Source: Geomonas propionica (GTDB lineage Bacteria > Desulfobacterota > Desulfuromonadia > Geobacterales > Geobacteraceae). From it: 64,000 nt of DNA. Below the pieces are notes generated by a model. That model did not search any database, was not told the origin of the DNA, and worked only from the letters and a program-made list of their open reading frames with translations. Positions 56,475 to 64,000 of the stretch are shown in pieces. The first letter of the stretch is position 1, and each line of letters begins with the position of its first letter. The stretch covers positions 248,001 through 312,000 of the forward strand of contig NZ_JAEMHK010000002.1 of NCBI RefSeq assembly GCF_016458235.1, given 5' to 3'. The position numbers were made by a program, and so were the translations under genes.

Positions 56475-57851
56475 TTAAGGTGTAATTTCAAGAATTTCCA
56501 CCCGTAAAACCGCGCCAGTCGCGGAAGTTACCCGTCCCTTCTCCCCGACTCTCATACCGGCCACCCAGATGATCTCCCCCTCGCTGAAAACGAGCGGCAC
56601 CCGGCTGCGCTCATGAAGTGGCAGTTTTTGGTTGATGAAAAGCTCCTTCACTTTCTGGGAGCCCTTCATGCCGAGCGGCGTGAAACGGTCGCCGGGGGCG
56701 AACGGGCGCACGAGCCAGGGAAATGGCGTGTTATCCGCCGAAAGGTAAACGATATTTCTCGATCCGGTGGCGAGGTCGTCCGGGCGCTGCACAAGCCCTA
56801 CCGTGAGCATCATCCCGTTTTCCAGTCGGTAACATCCCTCCCCCGGCACCAGCTGTTCCCAGCGTTGCACGGTAGGCGGCGCGGCGCAGGTGAAGCTGAG
56901 CCGGTCATAGCAGCGTTCGACCCGGAGTGACCCCGGAAGCTTGAGGCTCGCGTTGGGGCGACCGGTGGAGGCCAAGTGGTCGATCGCCTCAAGGTGAGTG
57001 AGCGCGATGCGCATCAGGTCGCCGCGCAGCTCGTGCAGCCCGTGGCGGTACAAGCGCAGGCGGAGCCCCCGGTGCTCCCTGAGCAGTGCTGCAACTCCGA
57101 AGACGACGGCGTCGTCGTCCTGCGAAGCAAGCCGCTCGAAGGCGCTACAGGTCAGGTGTTCCAGGAGTTCCTCGTCCGCGGCGAGGATCTCGGCCGTGGC
57201 GGCGAGCCGCTCGCTGATCCTCGGGTTGTACTTTCTGAGGGTGGGAATGAGTTCGTGTCGGATGCTGTTGCGCAGAATGGTGGTGTCGGAGTTAGTCGAG
57301 TCGGTGCGCCAGGTTAGCTCGCGGCTGTTCAAGTAGAGCTCAAGCTCCGCGCGGCTCACCTGCAACAGCGGCCGCTTGATCAAGCTGTCGCCGCTGGCCG
57401 ACATGGCGCTCAGGCCGGTGCCGCCGGCTCCCCGCAGCAGACGGATCAGGACCGTTTCCGCCTGGTCGTCGAGATGGTGTGCCACCGCGATGCTGGTAGC
57501 GCCGCGTCGTTTGGCCACCTCGTGGAAGAAGGCGTAGCGCGCCTGTCGTCCGGCGTCTTCGAGGGAAAACCCTTCGGCGGCGGCGAAGGAGGCGACATCG
57601 ACGCGGATGGCGAGGAAAGGGAGGTGGTGGCGGGTGGCGAGGTCAGAGACGAATTTCTCGTCAGCGTCGGATTCGGCGCCGCGCAGACAGTGGTTCAGGT
57701 GTGCGACCACGAGGTGCAGGCCTTCGTCCTCGAGCCGGGTCAGGATATCCAGCAAAGCCACCGAATCTGCGCCCCCCGAGACCGCGACCACCACGGTCTC
57801 GCCCGGAGCAAAGAGGTGTTGGTTCCGGACGATGGCGACGAGGTCTTTCAA
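56475..57851 (-). CDS. tilS: tRNA(Ile)-lysidine synthase TilS
   Basis: A 458-residue enzyme of the N-type ATP pyrophosphatase family. It modifies the wobble C of the AUA-reading tRNA-Ile to lysidine. VVVAVSGGADSVALLDIL is the PP-loop, HLNHCLRG and VAHHLDDQAETVLIRLLRGAGG follow. A C-terminal domain ends the protein (LVRPFAPGDRFTPLGMKGSQKVKELF). No ATG is suitable. The TTG at 57851 has AGGAG nine bases before it and gives a normal length; the reading frame's further upstream part includes the repeats at 57957-58092. Confidence 0.92.
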   Translation of the reverse strand: MKDLVAIVRNQHLFAPGETVVVAVSGGADSVALLDILTRLEDEGLHLVVAHLNHCLRGAESDADEKFVSDLATRHHLPFLAIRVDVASFAAAEGFSLEDAGRQARYAFFHEVAKRRGATSIAVAHHLDDQAETVLIRLLRGAGGTGLSAMSASGDSLIKRPLLQVSRAELELYLNSRELTWRTDSTNSDTTILRNSIRHELIPTLRKYNPRISERLAATAEILAADEELLEHLTCSAFERLASQDDDAVVFGVAALLREHRGLRLRLYRHGLHELRGDLMRIALTHLEAIDHLASTGRPNASLKLPGSLRVERCYDRLSFTCAAPPTVQRWEQLVPGEGCYRLENGMMLTVGLVQRPDDLATGSRNIVYLSADNTPFPWLVRPFAPGDRFTPLGMKGSQKVKELFINQKLPLHERSRVPLVFSEGEIIWVAGMRVGEKGRVTSATGAVLRVEILEITP

Positions 57852-57956
57852 AGGTGCGTGCTCCTGTGTAGAGGCGGCAAGTGCGGGGAAGTGCAGTGCG
57901 GCGCTGCCGTTCGTACGATGAATATTGCGAGTGCGGTCAATGGGCGGGGAGCGTAA

Positions 57957-58092
57957 GGGCGAATGATTATTCGCCCCTATAGGCGTCAATACCTTGCCGG
58001 GACAAATGCGGAGGAGGAATCAATTCGACCTTACAATGGCGACATTTTATAGAACCAGAGGCGGTATTGTAGGGGCGAATAATCATTCGCCC
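57957..58092. repeat. MITE-like element with GGGCGAATGATTATTCGCCC ends
   Basis: The ends (57957-57976 and 58073-58092) are each near-perfect 8-base-stem palindromes and are exact inverted copies of one another over 20 bases, extending to GGGGCGAAT...CCCTA. This gives terminal inverted repeats on a 136-base element. It encodes nothing recognisable and lies in the 374-base spacer between tilS and the gene at 58226. Confidence 0.75.
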
Positions 58093-58160
58093 AGCCCAAG
58101 CGGCCCATACCGTCACCGCCACTCCCGGGCCTAGAAATATGTCAAACCACAGCCCCGCCT

Positions 58161-58223
58161 GAACGTAGAACGTAGAACGTAGAACGTAGAACGTAGAACC
58201 TAGAACGTAGAACCTAGAACGTG
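58161..58223. repeat. 7-base tandem repeat (GAACGTA)
   Basis: Nine units of seven bases: five perfect GAACGTA, then GAACCTA, GAACGTA, GAACCTA and GAACGTG. It ends two bases before the stop codon of the gene at 58226. It is not a CRISPR array: the units have no spacers. A related 7-base theme appears at 58762-58938. Confidence 0.9.
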
Positions 58224-58225
58224 TT

Positions 58226-58738
58226 CTAGTCCTTAAGCGTGCACTCCCTCTCCCAGGCGTTGTACCCATCCCCCACGATATCCCAGAACGACTCGATGCG
58301 CCCGGCGTAGTAGTCCAGGTCCGCGCACTCCGCCTCGATGGCTTGGAGGAACTTGAGCGAGATGAGCTGGTGCCCGTACAGGAAGCGGTAGAACTCGCGA
58401 GTCCCGGCCAGGTATCCCTCGATCTCGGTCGCCAGCGGTTCCATGGTATTGACGATGTACCAGTTGCCGGCGAACTGCCGCACGATACCCGGGCGCTCGT
58501 CGAAGATGCTGCGTCCCTTGATGGAGACCACGAAATCGCGGGTGAAGTAATCCGCGGCGCCCGCGAGAGCCGTCGCCTCTTCCGGCGTCATGCCGGTCTG
58601 TTGGATCTCCTCGTAGAAGCGGTGCAGCAAATCGCTGACCAGCTTATCCACCCGCACCTCGTCCTCGAGGGTCGTCGGCACGTAATCCCTTTTATCAACC
58701 TTCAACACATCGAATGCCTCTTCGCAAAGTTCAGCCAT
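58226..58738 (-). CDS. Helical protein of unknown function
   Basis: A 170-residue protein, acidic and predicted mostly alpha-helical, with ELCEEAFDVLKVDKRDYVP at the N-terminus and a C-terminal AECADLDYYAGRIESFWD region. VSDLLHRFYEEIQQTGM and EATALAGAADYFTRDFV are typical helices. I do not recognise a family; it may be a lineage-specific protein. The start is ATG 58738, and a further in-frame start at 58774 falls in a repeat. It lies alone, bounded by tandem repeats on both sides. No signal peptide or membrane segment is seen. Confidence 0.7.
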   Translation of the reverse strand: MAELCEEAFDVLKVDKRDYVPTTLEDEVRVDKLVSDLLHRFYEEIQQTGMTPEEATALAGAADYFTRDFVVSIKGRSIFDERPGIVRQFAGNWYIVNTMEPLATEIEGYLAGTREFYRFLYGHQLISLKFLQAIEAECADLDYYAGRIESFWDIVGDGYNAWERECTLKD

Positions 58739-58761
58739 GGAATCCTCTTGTTTCAAAAGAT

Positions 58762-58938
58762 GTTCAACGTTCAATGTTCAACGTTCGCGCTGTTCGTCCA
58801 TACCCGCGACCTCACCCATGCGATCCGAGCAGAGAGGTGCGTTTGTTCCTTCCCAGCCATGAGCGTCTCGCTAGCCGTCAATATGCCAGTGCCACCAGCC
58901 GATCCGTAACTCGAACGTCGAACGTTGAACCTTGAACG
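58762..58938. repeat. Inverted pair of 7-base-period repeats
   Basis: The left end (58762-58787) is built of GTTCAAC units; the right end (58913-58938) is its inverted counterpart with GAACGTC, GAACGTT and GAACCTT units. About 125 bases lie between. The 7-base period is shared with the array at 58161-58223. It may be a MITE-like element. Confidence 0.65.
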
Positions 58939-58949
58939 GTTTCTGCCTC

Positions 58950-59822
58950 TTACTGCCTTCTCGGGTCCAGCGCGTCCCGGATCCCCTCCCCTACCAGGTT
59001 GTAGGAGAGCACCGTGACCAGGATGGCGACGCCGGGAAACAGCGACAGCCACCAGGCGAACTCGATGTAATCCTTGCCGGAGGTGAGGATGTTGCCCCAA
59101 CTCGGCGTCGGCGGTTGCACACCGATCCCCAGGAAGGAGAGCGCCGACTCGGTCAGGATGGCGCCCGCCACACCCAGTGTCGCGGAAACGAGCACCGGCG
59201 ACAGGGCGTTGGGCAAAATGTGCCGGAAGATGATGCGCAGGTCCGACGCCCCCAGCACCCGCGCCGCCAGGATGAAGTCGCGGCTCTTGAGCGAGAGCAC
59301 CTCGGCGCGCACCAGCCGCGCCACCCCCATCCAGCCGGTAAGCCCGATGATCACCATGATGTACCAGATGGAAGGCTCCAGCATGGCGATCACGGCAAGG
59401 ATCAGGAAGAAGGTCGGAAAGCAGAGCATGATGTCGACCAGCCGCATCAGCACGGAATCGATCCAGCCACCGTAAAAGCCCGCGAAGAGCCCGATCACGG
59501 TCCCGATGACCACCGCGATGCCGACCGCCACGAACCCTACCTTCAGCGACACGCGGGCGCCGTACACGACGCGGGTAAAGACGTCGCGCCCGAGTTCGTC
59601 GGTGCCGAACCAGTGGCTGGCCGATGGCGGCAGCAGCACGTGCCATGCGTCTATGGTATCGGGGCTGTACGGGGTCACCAGGGCCGCCGCCAGGGACAGC
59701 AGGAACAGGACCACGATCACCACCAGTCCCGCCGTCGCGAAGCGGTTGCTGGTGAAGCGCTGCCAGAACTCCCGGTACGGGCTGCTCACCTGGTCACGCA
59801 TACAGCCCCCGGCAGTTCTCAC
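58950..59822 (-). CDS. Opp/Dpp-type ABC transporter permease (DppC-like)
   Basis: A 290-residue permease with an N-terminal membrane segment and the BPD_transp_1 domain of about five more segments. LVRAEVLSLKSRDFILAARVLGASDLRIIFRHILPN is the EAA loop that contacts the ATPase. FGTDELGRDVFTRVVYGAR near residue 75 is typical of DppC/OppC. It forms the importer channel with the DppB-like protein encoded 28 bases upstream. No ATPase gene is seen in the window, so it may use one encoded elsewhere. Confidence 0.9.
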   Translation of the reverse strand: MRTAGGCMRDQVSSPYREFWQRFTSNRFATAGLVVIVVLFLLSLAAALVTPYSPDTIDAWHVLLPPSASHWFGTDELGRDVFTRVVYGARVSLKVGFVAVGIAVVIGTVIGLFAGFYGGWIDSVLMRLVDIMLCFPTFFLILAVIAMLEPSIWYIMVIIGLTGWMGVARLVRAEVLSLKSRDFILAARVLGASDLRIIFRHILPNALSPVLVSATLGVAGAILTESALSFLGIGVQPPTPSWGNILTSGKDYIEFAWWLSLFPGVAILVTVLSYNLVGEGIRDALDPRRQ

Positions 59823-59849
59823 TCTTAATCTTTGTCTTAATCTGCCTCA

Positions 59850-60830
59850 TCATCCCCTCCCGTGCCTGATGCGGGGATCCGCCAGGGCGTAGCAGAGGTC
59901 CGCCAGCAGGTTGCCGATCAGGGTCAGGCAGGCGCCGATGACCAGGATGCCCATAACCAGCGGGTAGTCGCGCGCCATCACCCCCTGGTAGAAAAGCTGG
60001 CCCATCCCGGGGATTGAGAAGATGGTCTCGAAGATGACGCTGCCGCCGATCAACGCGGGAAGCGAGAAGCCGAGCAGCGTGATCACGGGCAAGAGCGCAT
60101 TCTTCAGGGCGTGGCGGTAGATGACTACCCGCTCCCGCACCCCTTTGGCCCGGGCGGTGGTGATGTAATCCTGCGACAACACCTCGATCATGGTGGAGCG
60201 CATGTAGCGGGAAAGCCCGGCCAGACTGCCGAAGGTGGCGATGGCGATGGGGAGCACCAGGTGCCGGGCCAGGTCCGCGCTGCGCCAGAAGAAAGACCAC
60301 TGGTCGCTGCCGAGCGAATGGATACCGGAGATGGGAAGCCAAGCGAGTTTCACCCCGAAGAGGTACATGCACAAAAGCGCTAGCCAGAAGGTCGGCACGG
60401 CGAACCCGACGAACACGAACACGGAGATGGCCCGGTCCAGGAGCGTGTCCCGGTGCACGGCGGCCATGATGCCGATCGGGAGCGCCAGGCCGAACTCGAG
60501 GATCAGGGCGATCACGTTGAGCGAGATGGTGATCGGGATCCGTTCCTTGATCTTGTCCAGGACCGGCCGGTTGTCCGGCGCGAAGGAGCGGCCGAAATCG
60601 AGCCGCGAGAGGTTGGAGAGCCACATGCCGTACTGCACGGGCAGCGGCTTATCAAGCCCGTAGAACTCGCGCAGCCGGGCCCGCGACGCGGCCGAAGCCT
60701 TGGGGCTCATGGCGGTCTGCATCTCCACCGGTTCCCCCGGCGCGAGATGAATCACCGTGAAGGTGATCAGCGTGATCCCCAGGAGCAGCGGGATCAGCAT
60801 CAGTATCCTTTTGATCAGGTAGTTGGCCAT
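59850..60830 (-). CDS. Opp/Dpp-type ABC transporter permease (DppB-like)
   Basis: A 326-residue permease starting MANYLIKRILMLIPLLLGITLI, the membrane segment of DppB/OppB, with the loop TRARAKGVRERVVIYRHALKNALLPVI as EAA motif. HLAPGEPVEM and GRSFAPDNRPVL are also conserved. About six membrane segments are expected. It comes 49 bases after the substrate-binding protein gene and precedes the DppC-like gene. Likely substrates are di- or oligopeptides, though nickel or other ligands are possible. Confidence 0.9.
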   Translation of the reverse strand: MANYLIKRILMLIPLLLGITLITFTVIHLAPGEPVEMQTAMSPKASAASRARLREFYGLDKPLPVQYGMWLSNLSRLDFGRSFAPDNRPVLDKIKERIPITISLNVIALILEFGLALPIGIMAAVHRDTLLDRAISVFVFVGFAVPTFWLALLCMYLFGVKLAWLPISGIHSLGSDQWSFFWRSADLARHLVLPIAIATFGSLAGLSRYMRSTMIEVLSQDYITTARAKGVRERVVIYRHALKNALLPVITLLGFSLPALIGGSVIFETIFSIPGMGQLFYQGVMARDYPLVMGILVIGACLTLIGNLLADLCYALADPRIRHGRG

Positions 60831-60879
60831 AGTTCTCTAAAGTAGCAGCTGCAGTAGTTTCTCGCTCACCCTGGCACTC

Positions 60880-62460
60880 TTAGTCCACGTACCACTTGAT
60901 GAAGTTGTGCATGATCCCTGCGGGCGCCGGCTCGATCCCCTTGATCCTGGAGGTCACCACCGGCAGCGCGTCGGGGACGTAGAGGAAGGTGTAGGGCTGA
61001 TCCTTGGCCAGGATCTCCTGGATCTGGTAGTAGCAGTCGCGCCGCTTGGCCATGTCGAAGGTGCCGCGCCCTTCCACGATGAGCCGGTCCAGTTCCGGGT
61101 TCAGGTAATGGATGAAGTTCAGCTCCTTGGGCCCGGTCTTCGAGGAGTGCCAGACGTCGTACAGGTCGGGGTCCTGGGAAATGGTCCACCCCATGAGCAC
61201 CACCTCGAACTTCCCCTTGTCGATGAAGTTGGTCAAAAACGACGCCCACTCCATGACCCGGATCTTCACGTCGATGCCCACCTTCTTCAGGCGCATCTGG
61301 ATGATCTGGGCGCACTTCAGACGCTGGTCGTTGCCCTGGTTGGTCATGATGGTGAAGCTGAGCGGCTTGCCGTCCTTCTCGAGGATCCCCCCCGCACCCA
61401 TCCGGTACCCCGCCTCCTGCAAAAGCGCCTGGGCGCGCGCCGGATCGTAAGCCGGGTCGTTGTCCACCTTGGCCTTGTAGGCCCAAGTGCCGGGCTTGTA
61501 GGGCCCGTGCGCGATCTGCCCCATGCCCAGTAGCACGCCCTGGATGATCTCTTCCTTGTTGATGGCGCAGGTGATGGCCCGGCGCACCCTGACGTCTTGG
61601 AACAAGGGGAGGCGCAGGTTGTAGCCCAGGTAGGTATAGGCCGACGCGGGGTAGCGGTACTTATTGAAGCGCTCCAGGAACTCCTTGCCGGTGGTCTGAC
61701 GCTGGTACTGCACCGGGGAGAGCCCCATCATGTCCACCCCGCCCGCCTTGAGTTCCATGTACATGGTGGAGTTGTCGGGGATGATGCGGTAGACGTAGCG
61801 GGCCAGGTGCGGTGCCCCCTCCCAATACTTCGGGTTTGCCTCCAGCACAAGCCGCTGCCCGGGGACCCACTCCTTGAAGATGTAGGGGCCGGTGCCGACC
61901 GGGTTGCGCGAGAGCGGACTCTTGGTGATGTCCTTCCCTTCCAAAAGGTGTGCCGGCAGGATCGGCATGCCCCAGGAGGCGAGCGCCGGGGCGAAGGGTT
62001 TGGCATAGGTGACCCGGAAGGTGTACGTGTCCGGGGCTTGGGCGCTTTGCACCTGCTTGAAATCCTCGGCGTAGGCGGTCGGGGTCTTGGGATCGACGGT
62101 AACGCGGTAGGTGTAAAGCACGTCGCGGGAGGTGAAGTCGTGGCCGTCGTGCCACTTCACCCCGCGCCGCAGGTGGAAGGTGATCTGCAGCCCGTCCGGG
62201 GAAACCTCCCACGACTCGGCCAGGTCCCCTTCCAGCTTCAGGTTCTTGTCGTAGCGCACCAGCCCGTTATAAACGAGCCCGGAGATGTCGCTGGAAGAGC
62301 TGTCCGAAGCGAGGATCGGGATCAGGTTGGAGGGTTCGCCGATGCTGCCGGTGACGAACTGCGCTCCCCCCTGCGACTGCGCCTTATTCCAAGGCGCATC
62401 CTTCCCGCAGGCAGCTAAAAAAAGGAAGAGCAGGAAGCAGACGGCGCGGGCCAGGCTCAT
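60880..62460 (-). CDS. Peptide ABC transporter substrate-binding lipoprotein (SBP_bac_5)
   Basis: A 526-residue binding protein. The signal ends in the lipobox LAAC (LFLFLAACGKDAPWN), so it is a lipoprotein. SIGEPSNLIPILASD, YNGLVRYDKNLKLEGDLAESWEVSPDGLQ and ITFHLRRGVKWHDGHDFTSRDV are family 5 blocks, and NPVGTGPYIFKEWVPGQRL follows. It should bind peptides in the periplasm and pass them to the downstream permeases. It overlaps the TPR gene by four bases. The ligand is unknown. Confidence 0.92.
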   Translation of the reverse strand: MSLARAVCFLLFLFLAACGKDAPWNKAQSQGGAQFVTGSIGEPSNLIPILASDSSSSDISGLVYNGLVRYDKNLKLEGDLAESWEVSPDGLQITFHLRRGVKWHDGHDFTSRDVLYTYRVTVDPKTPTAYAEDFKQVQSAQAPDTYTFRVTYAKPFAPALASWGMPILPAHLLEGKDITKSPLSRNPVGTGPYIFKEWVPGQRLVLEANPKYWEGAPHLARYVYRIIPDNSTMYMELKAGGVDMMGLSPVQYQRQTTGKEFLERFNKYRYPASAYTYLGYNLRLPLFQDVRVRRAITCAINKEEIIQGVLLGMGQIAHGPYKPGTWAYKAKVDNDPAYDPARAQALLQEAGYRMGAGGILEKDGKPLSFTIMTNQGNDQRLKCAQIIQMRLKKVGIDVKIRVMEWASFLTNFIDKGKFEVVLMGWTISQDPDLYDVWHSSKTGPKELNFIHYLNPELDRLIVEGRGTFDMAKRRDCYYQIQEILAKDQPYTFLYVPDALPVVTSRIKGIEPAPAGIMHNFIKWYVD

Positions 62461-64000
62461 TTCTCACCGGCTTCCTGGCGGCAGTGTTTGATCTTCTCGG
62501 CAAGCTCGGCGCCCTGCTCGGGCTCCATCTTCTGCAGCTTCTTGTAGAGCGGCAGCGCCTTTTTATAGGCGTGGATGGCGCAGTAGACGTCGGCCAGGTG
62601 ACCAATCACGGTGGCATCCCCGCCGGACAGCTCCACAGCCCGCTCCAGTTGCGCGATGGCGTCGTTATAACGCTTGAGCTTGAAATAGGTCCACCCCAGG
62701 CTGTCCAGGATGAAACCGTCGTCCGGCCTCAGGCTCACCGCCTTTTTCAGGTAGGTCAGCGCCTCCTCCAGGTTCACCTCCATCTCGGCGTAGGTGTACC
62801 CCAGGTAGTTGAGCGCCTGCGGATCGTCGGGAGTCACTTCCAGCACCCTCTTCATCATGGTGACAGAGAGTTCCTTCTGCCCCATCTTGTCGTAGAGGAT
62901 GCCCAGCCGGAACAGCACCCGCGGATCGGACTGCAGCTTCAGGTCCATCGATTTCAACGCGTCGATACCGAGCTGGTACTGCTCCATCGATTCGTAGAAC
63001 CCGGCTAGGTGCAGGTAGGGCTCGACCTTGGAGGGCTGTTCTCCGATCTCCTTTTGGAGCAGGGCGATCCCCTTCTCCGGCTGCCCCTTCTCCTTGTACA
63101 GGTAGGCCAGGTGCCCCAGAGCATCGAGGTAGTACGGCGACTCCCGGGAGATCAGCTTAAACTCGGCGATCGCCTGGTCCACGTCCTCCTTCTCCTCGTA
63201 GGCGGAGGCGAGGTAGAAGCGGACCTGCTGCGCGCTGGGCTCGGCCACGAGGATATCCTGGAAGGTCTTGATCGCCTCGTCGTAGCGCTCCAGCTCGAGC
63301 AGCAGCAGGCCGATCTTGCGCGAGGTCTCCAGCGATTTCCCCCCCTTTTGCTGCAGCAGGGCGAGGGCTTCCTCGAGGCGCTTCTGCTGGATATAGAGCT
63401 GCGCCAGGTGCTGGATGACGTTGGCGTTGTTGGGGTTGATCTCCAGGAGATCCTTATAGCTGTCGATGGCGTCGGGAATCAGCCCCTGGGTCTCCTGGGA
63501 GATCCCCATCTCGATCAGGGCCTGTTCGAAATCGGGCTTGATGTCGACCGCCTTCTTGTAGTAGGCGAGCGCCTCCTTGGGGAGTCGCATCTGCTCGTAG
63601 GTCTTGGCGAGGTAGTAATACCCGAGGGCCGAGTCCGGCGAGGCCTTCACCAGCGCCTTCAGGGTATCAACCGCCTGCTCGTACTCGAAGCTCTTCAGGT
63701 AGTAGATGGCGATGTGCAGGTAGACCTCTTCCTTGGTCGGGTCGAGTTCGATCACCTTCTTGTAATGCTGGATCGCCTCCTTCTCGCGCTGCAGGGTCAT
63801 CAGGATGTTGCCGCACAACTGCTCGGCCTGCAGCGAAGCGGGATCGATGGCGATGGCGGCCTGGCACTCGGCCAGCGCGTCCTCGGGACGGTTCTGCTGC
63901 AGGTAGATCTGTGCGGCTGCGTTGTGCAGGAAAGCGGAGTTGGGATCGGCGGCAATCGCCTCGCGCAATAAGATCAGCGCCCCCTCCTGGTCCCCTTCGG
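62457..64000 (-). CDS. Long TPR-repeat protein, 5' end outside the window
   Basis: At least 514 residues of consecutive TPR-like helical hairpins (for example AIQHYKKVIELDPTKEEVY and ALAYYKKAVDIKPDFEQALI), with the reading frame open to the window edge, so the start is not seen. The repeats match the spacing of 34-residue TPRs. TPR proteins scaffold protein complexes; many in Geobacter are lipoproteins or periplasmic. It overlaps the binding protein gene by four bases. The function is unknown. Confidence 0.85.
   Translation of the reverse strand, partial: EGDQEGALILLREAIAADPNSAFLHNAAAQIYLQQNRPEDALAECQAAIAIDPASLQAEQLCGNILMTLQREKEAIQHYKKVIELDPTKEEVYLHIAIYYLKSFEYEQAVDTLKALVKASPDSALGYYYLAKTYEQMRLPKEALAYYKKAVDIKPDFEQALIEMGISQETQGLIPDAIDSYKDLLEINPNNANVIQHLAQLYIQQKRLEEALALLQQKGGKSLETSRKIGLLLLELERYDEAIKTFQDILVAEPSAQQVRFYLASAYEEKEDVDQAIAEFKLISRESPYYLDALGHLAYLYKEKGQPEKGIALLQKEIGEQPSKVEPYLHLAGFYESMEQYQLGIDALKSMDLKLQSDPRVLFRLGILYDKMGQKELSVTMMKRVLEVTPDDPQALNYLGYTYAEMEVNLEEALTYLKKAVSLRPDDGFILDSLGWTYFKLKRYNDAIAQLERAVELSGGDATVIGHLADVYCAIHAYKKALPLYKKLQKMEPEQGAELAEKIKHCRQEAGEK

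Noticed and set aside
57852-57989. TilS start at 57989 instead of 57851
   Set aside because: The longer version runs through a palindromic repeat and adds a non-conserved segment; TTG 57851 has a good AGGAG and gives the usual length.
58161-58223. CRISPR array
   Set aside because: Seven-base head-to-tail units without spacers; no cas genes.
57967-58269. Possible small ORF of about 100 residues on the minus strand
   Set aside because: It is made up of translated repeats and lies between clear genes.

Overview
The window looks like chromosome of a Geobacter-type bacterium (Desulfuromonadota; Geobacter/Citrifermentans/Geomonas group). The main evidence is a type IV pilus block in the order pilB-pilT-pilC-pilS-pilR-pilA-pilA-C, with the short 'PilA-N' pilin of 74 residues and a separate secreted PilA-C partner, an arrangement known from Geobacter. 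The sequence is GC-rich, nearly all genes lie on the minus strand, and the spacers carry several families of short palindromic repeats. No rRNA, tRNA, CRISPR array, IS transposase or phage gene was found.

Layout. (A) 1-23289: 24 minus-strand genes with gaps of at most 66 bases and mostly overlapping stop/start codons, transcribed away from pilA. They encode a surface-polysaccharide system: two ABC exporters (Wzm/Wzt with a C-terminal glycan-binding domain, and a second ATPase/permease pair with a TPR-like protein between them), six glycosyltransferases or candidates besides a GT-C/TMTC-like membrane protein, seven methyltransferase-type proteins, a polysaccharide deacetylase, a pyruvyl transferase, a radical SAM/SPASM enzyme, a polyprenyl-phosphate phosphoribosyltransferase-type UbiA enzyme, and a nonulosonic-acid module (a NeuB without its SAF domain, a CMP-sugar synthetase fused to a KdsC-like phosphatase, and a DUF115/GT42-like protein). 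Its place just after pilA matches the xap (extracellular anchoring polysaccharide) locus of G. sulfurreducens. (B) 23361-31571: pilin genes behind a sigma-54 promoter and terminated by a hairpin, then the PilRS two-component system and the pilus motor and platform genes behind a sigma-70-type promoter. (C) 31586-39583: aroE, two membrane proteins, ribF, tatC and rnr. (D) 39936-44344: a periplasmic TPR lytic transglycosylase (plus strand) and a sensor kinase/response regulator pair. (E) 44581-49219: a plus-strand marR-tolC-hlyD-MFS tripartite efflux operon. (F) 49420-57851: small membrane protein, parvulin, pdxJ, and the conserved series tilS-ftsH-folP-cdaA-ybbR-glmM. (G) 58226-64000: an unrecognised helical protein, an Opp/Dpp-type peptide ABC importer, and a long TPR protein cut by the window edge.

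How it fits together. Region B makes and regulates type IV pili or pseudopili linked to extracellular electron transfer. Region A builds and exports a decorated cell-surface glycan that probably helps anchor extracellular redox proteins and cells. The chemistry suggested is a ketosugar-acid residue, pyruvyl and methyl groups and deacetylated amino sugars, with methylation perhaps terminating chains for Wzt recognition. The most novel part is the nonulosonic-acid module with its candidate transferase. Assignments come from reading translations and recognising motifs; no database search was run.
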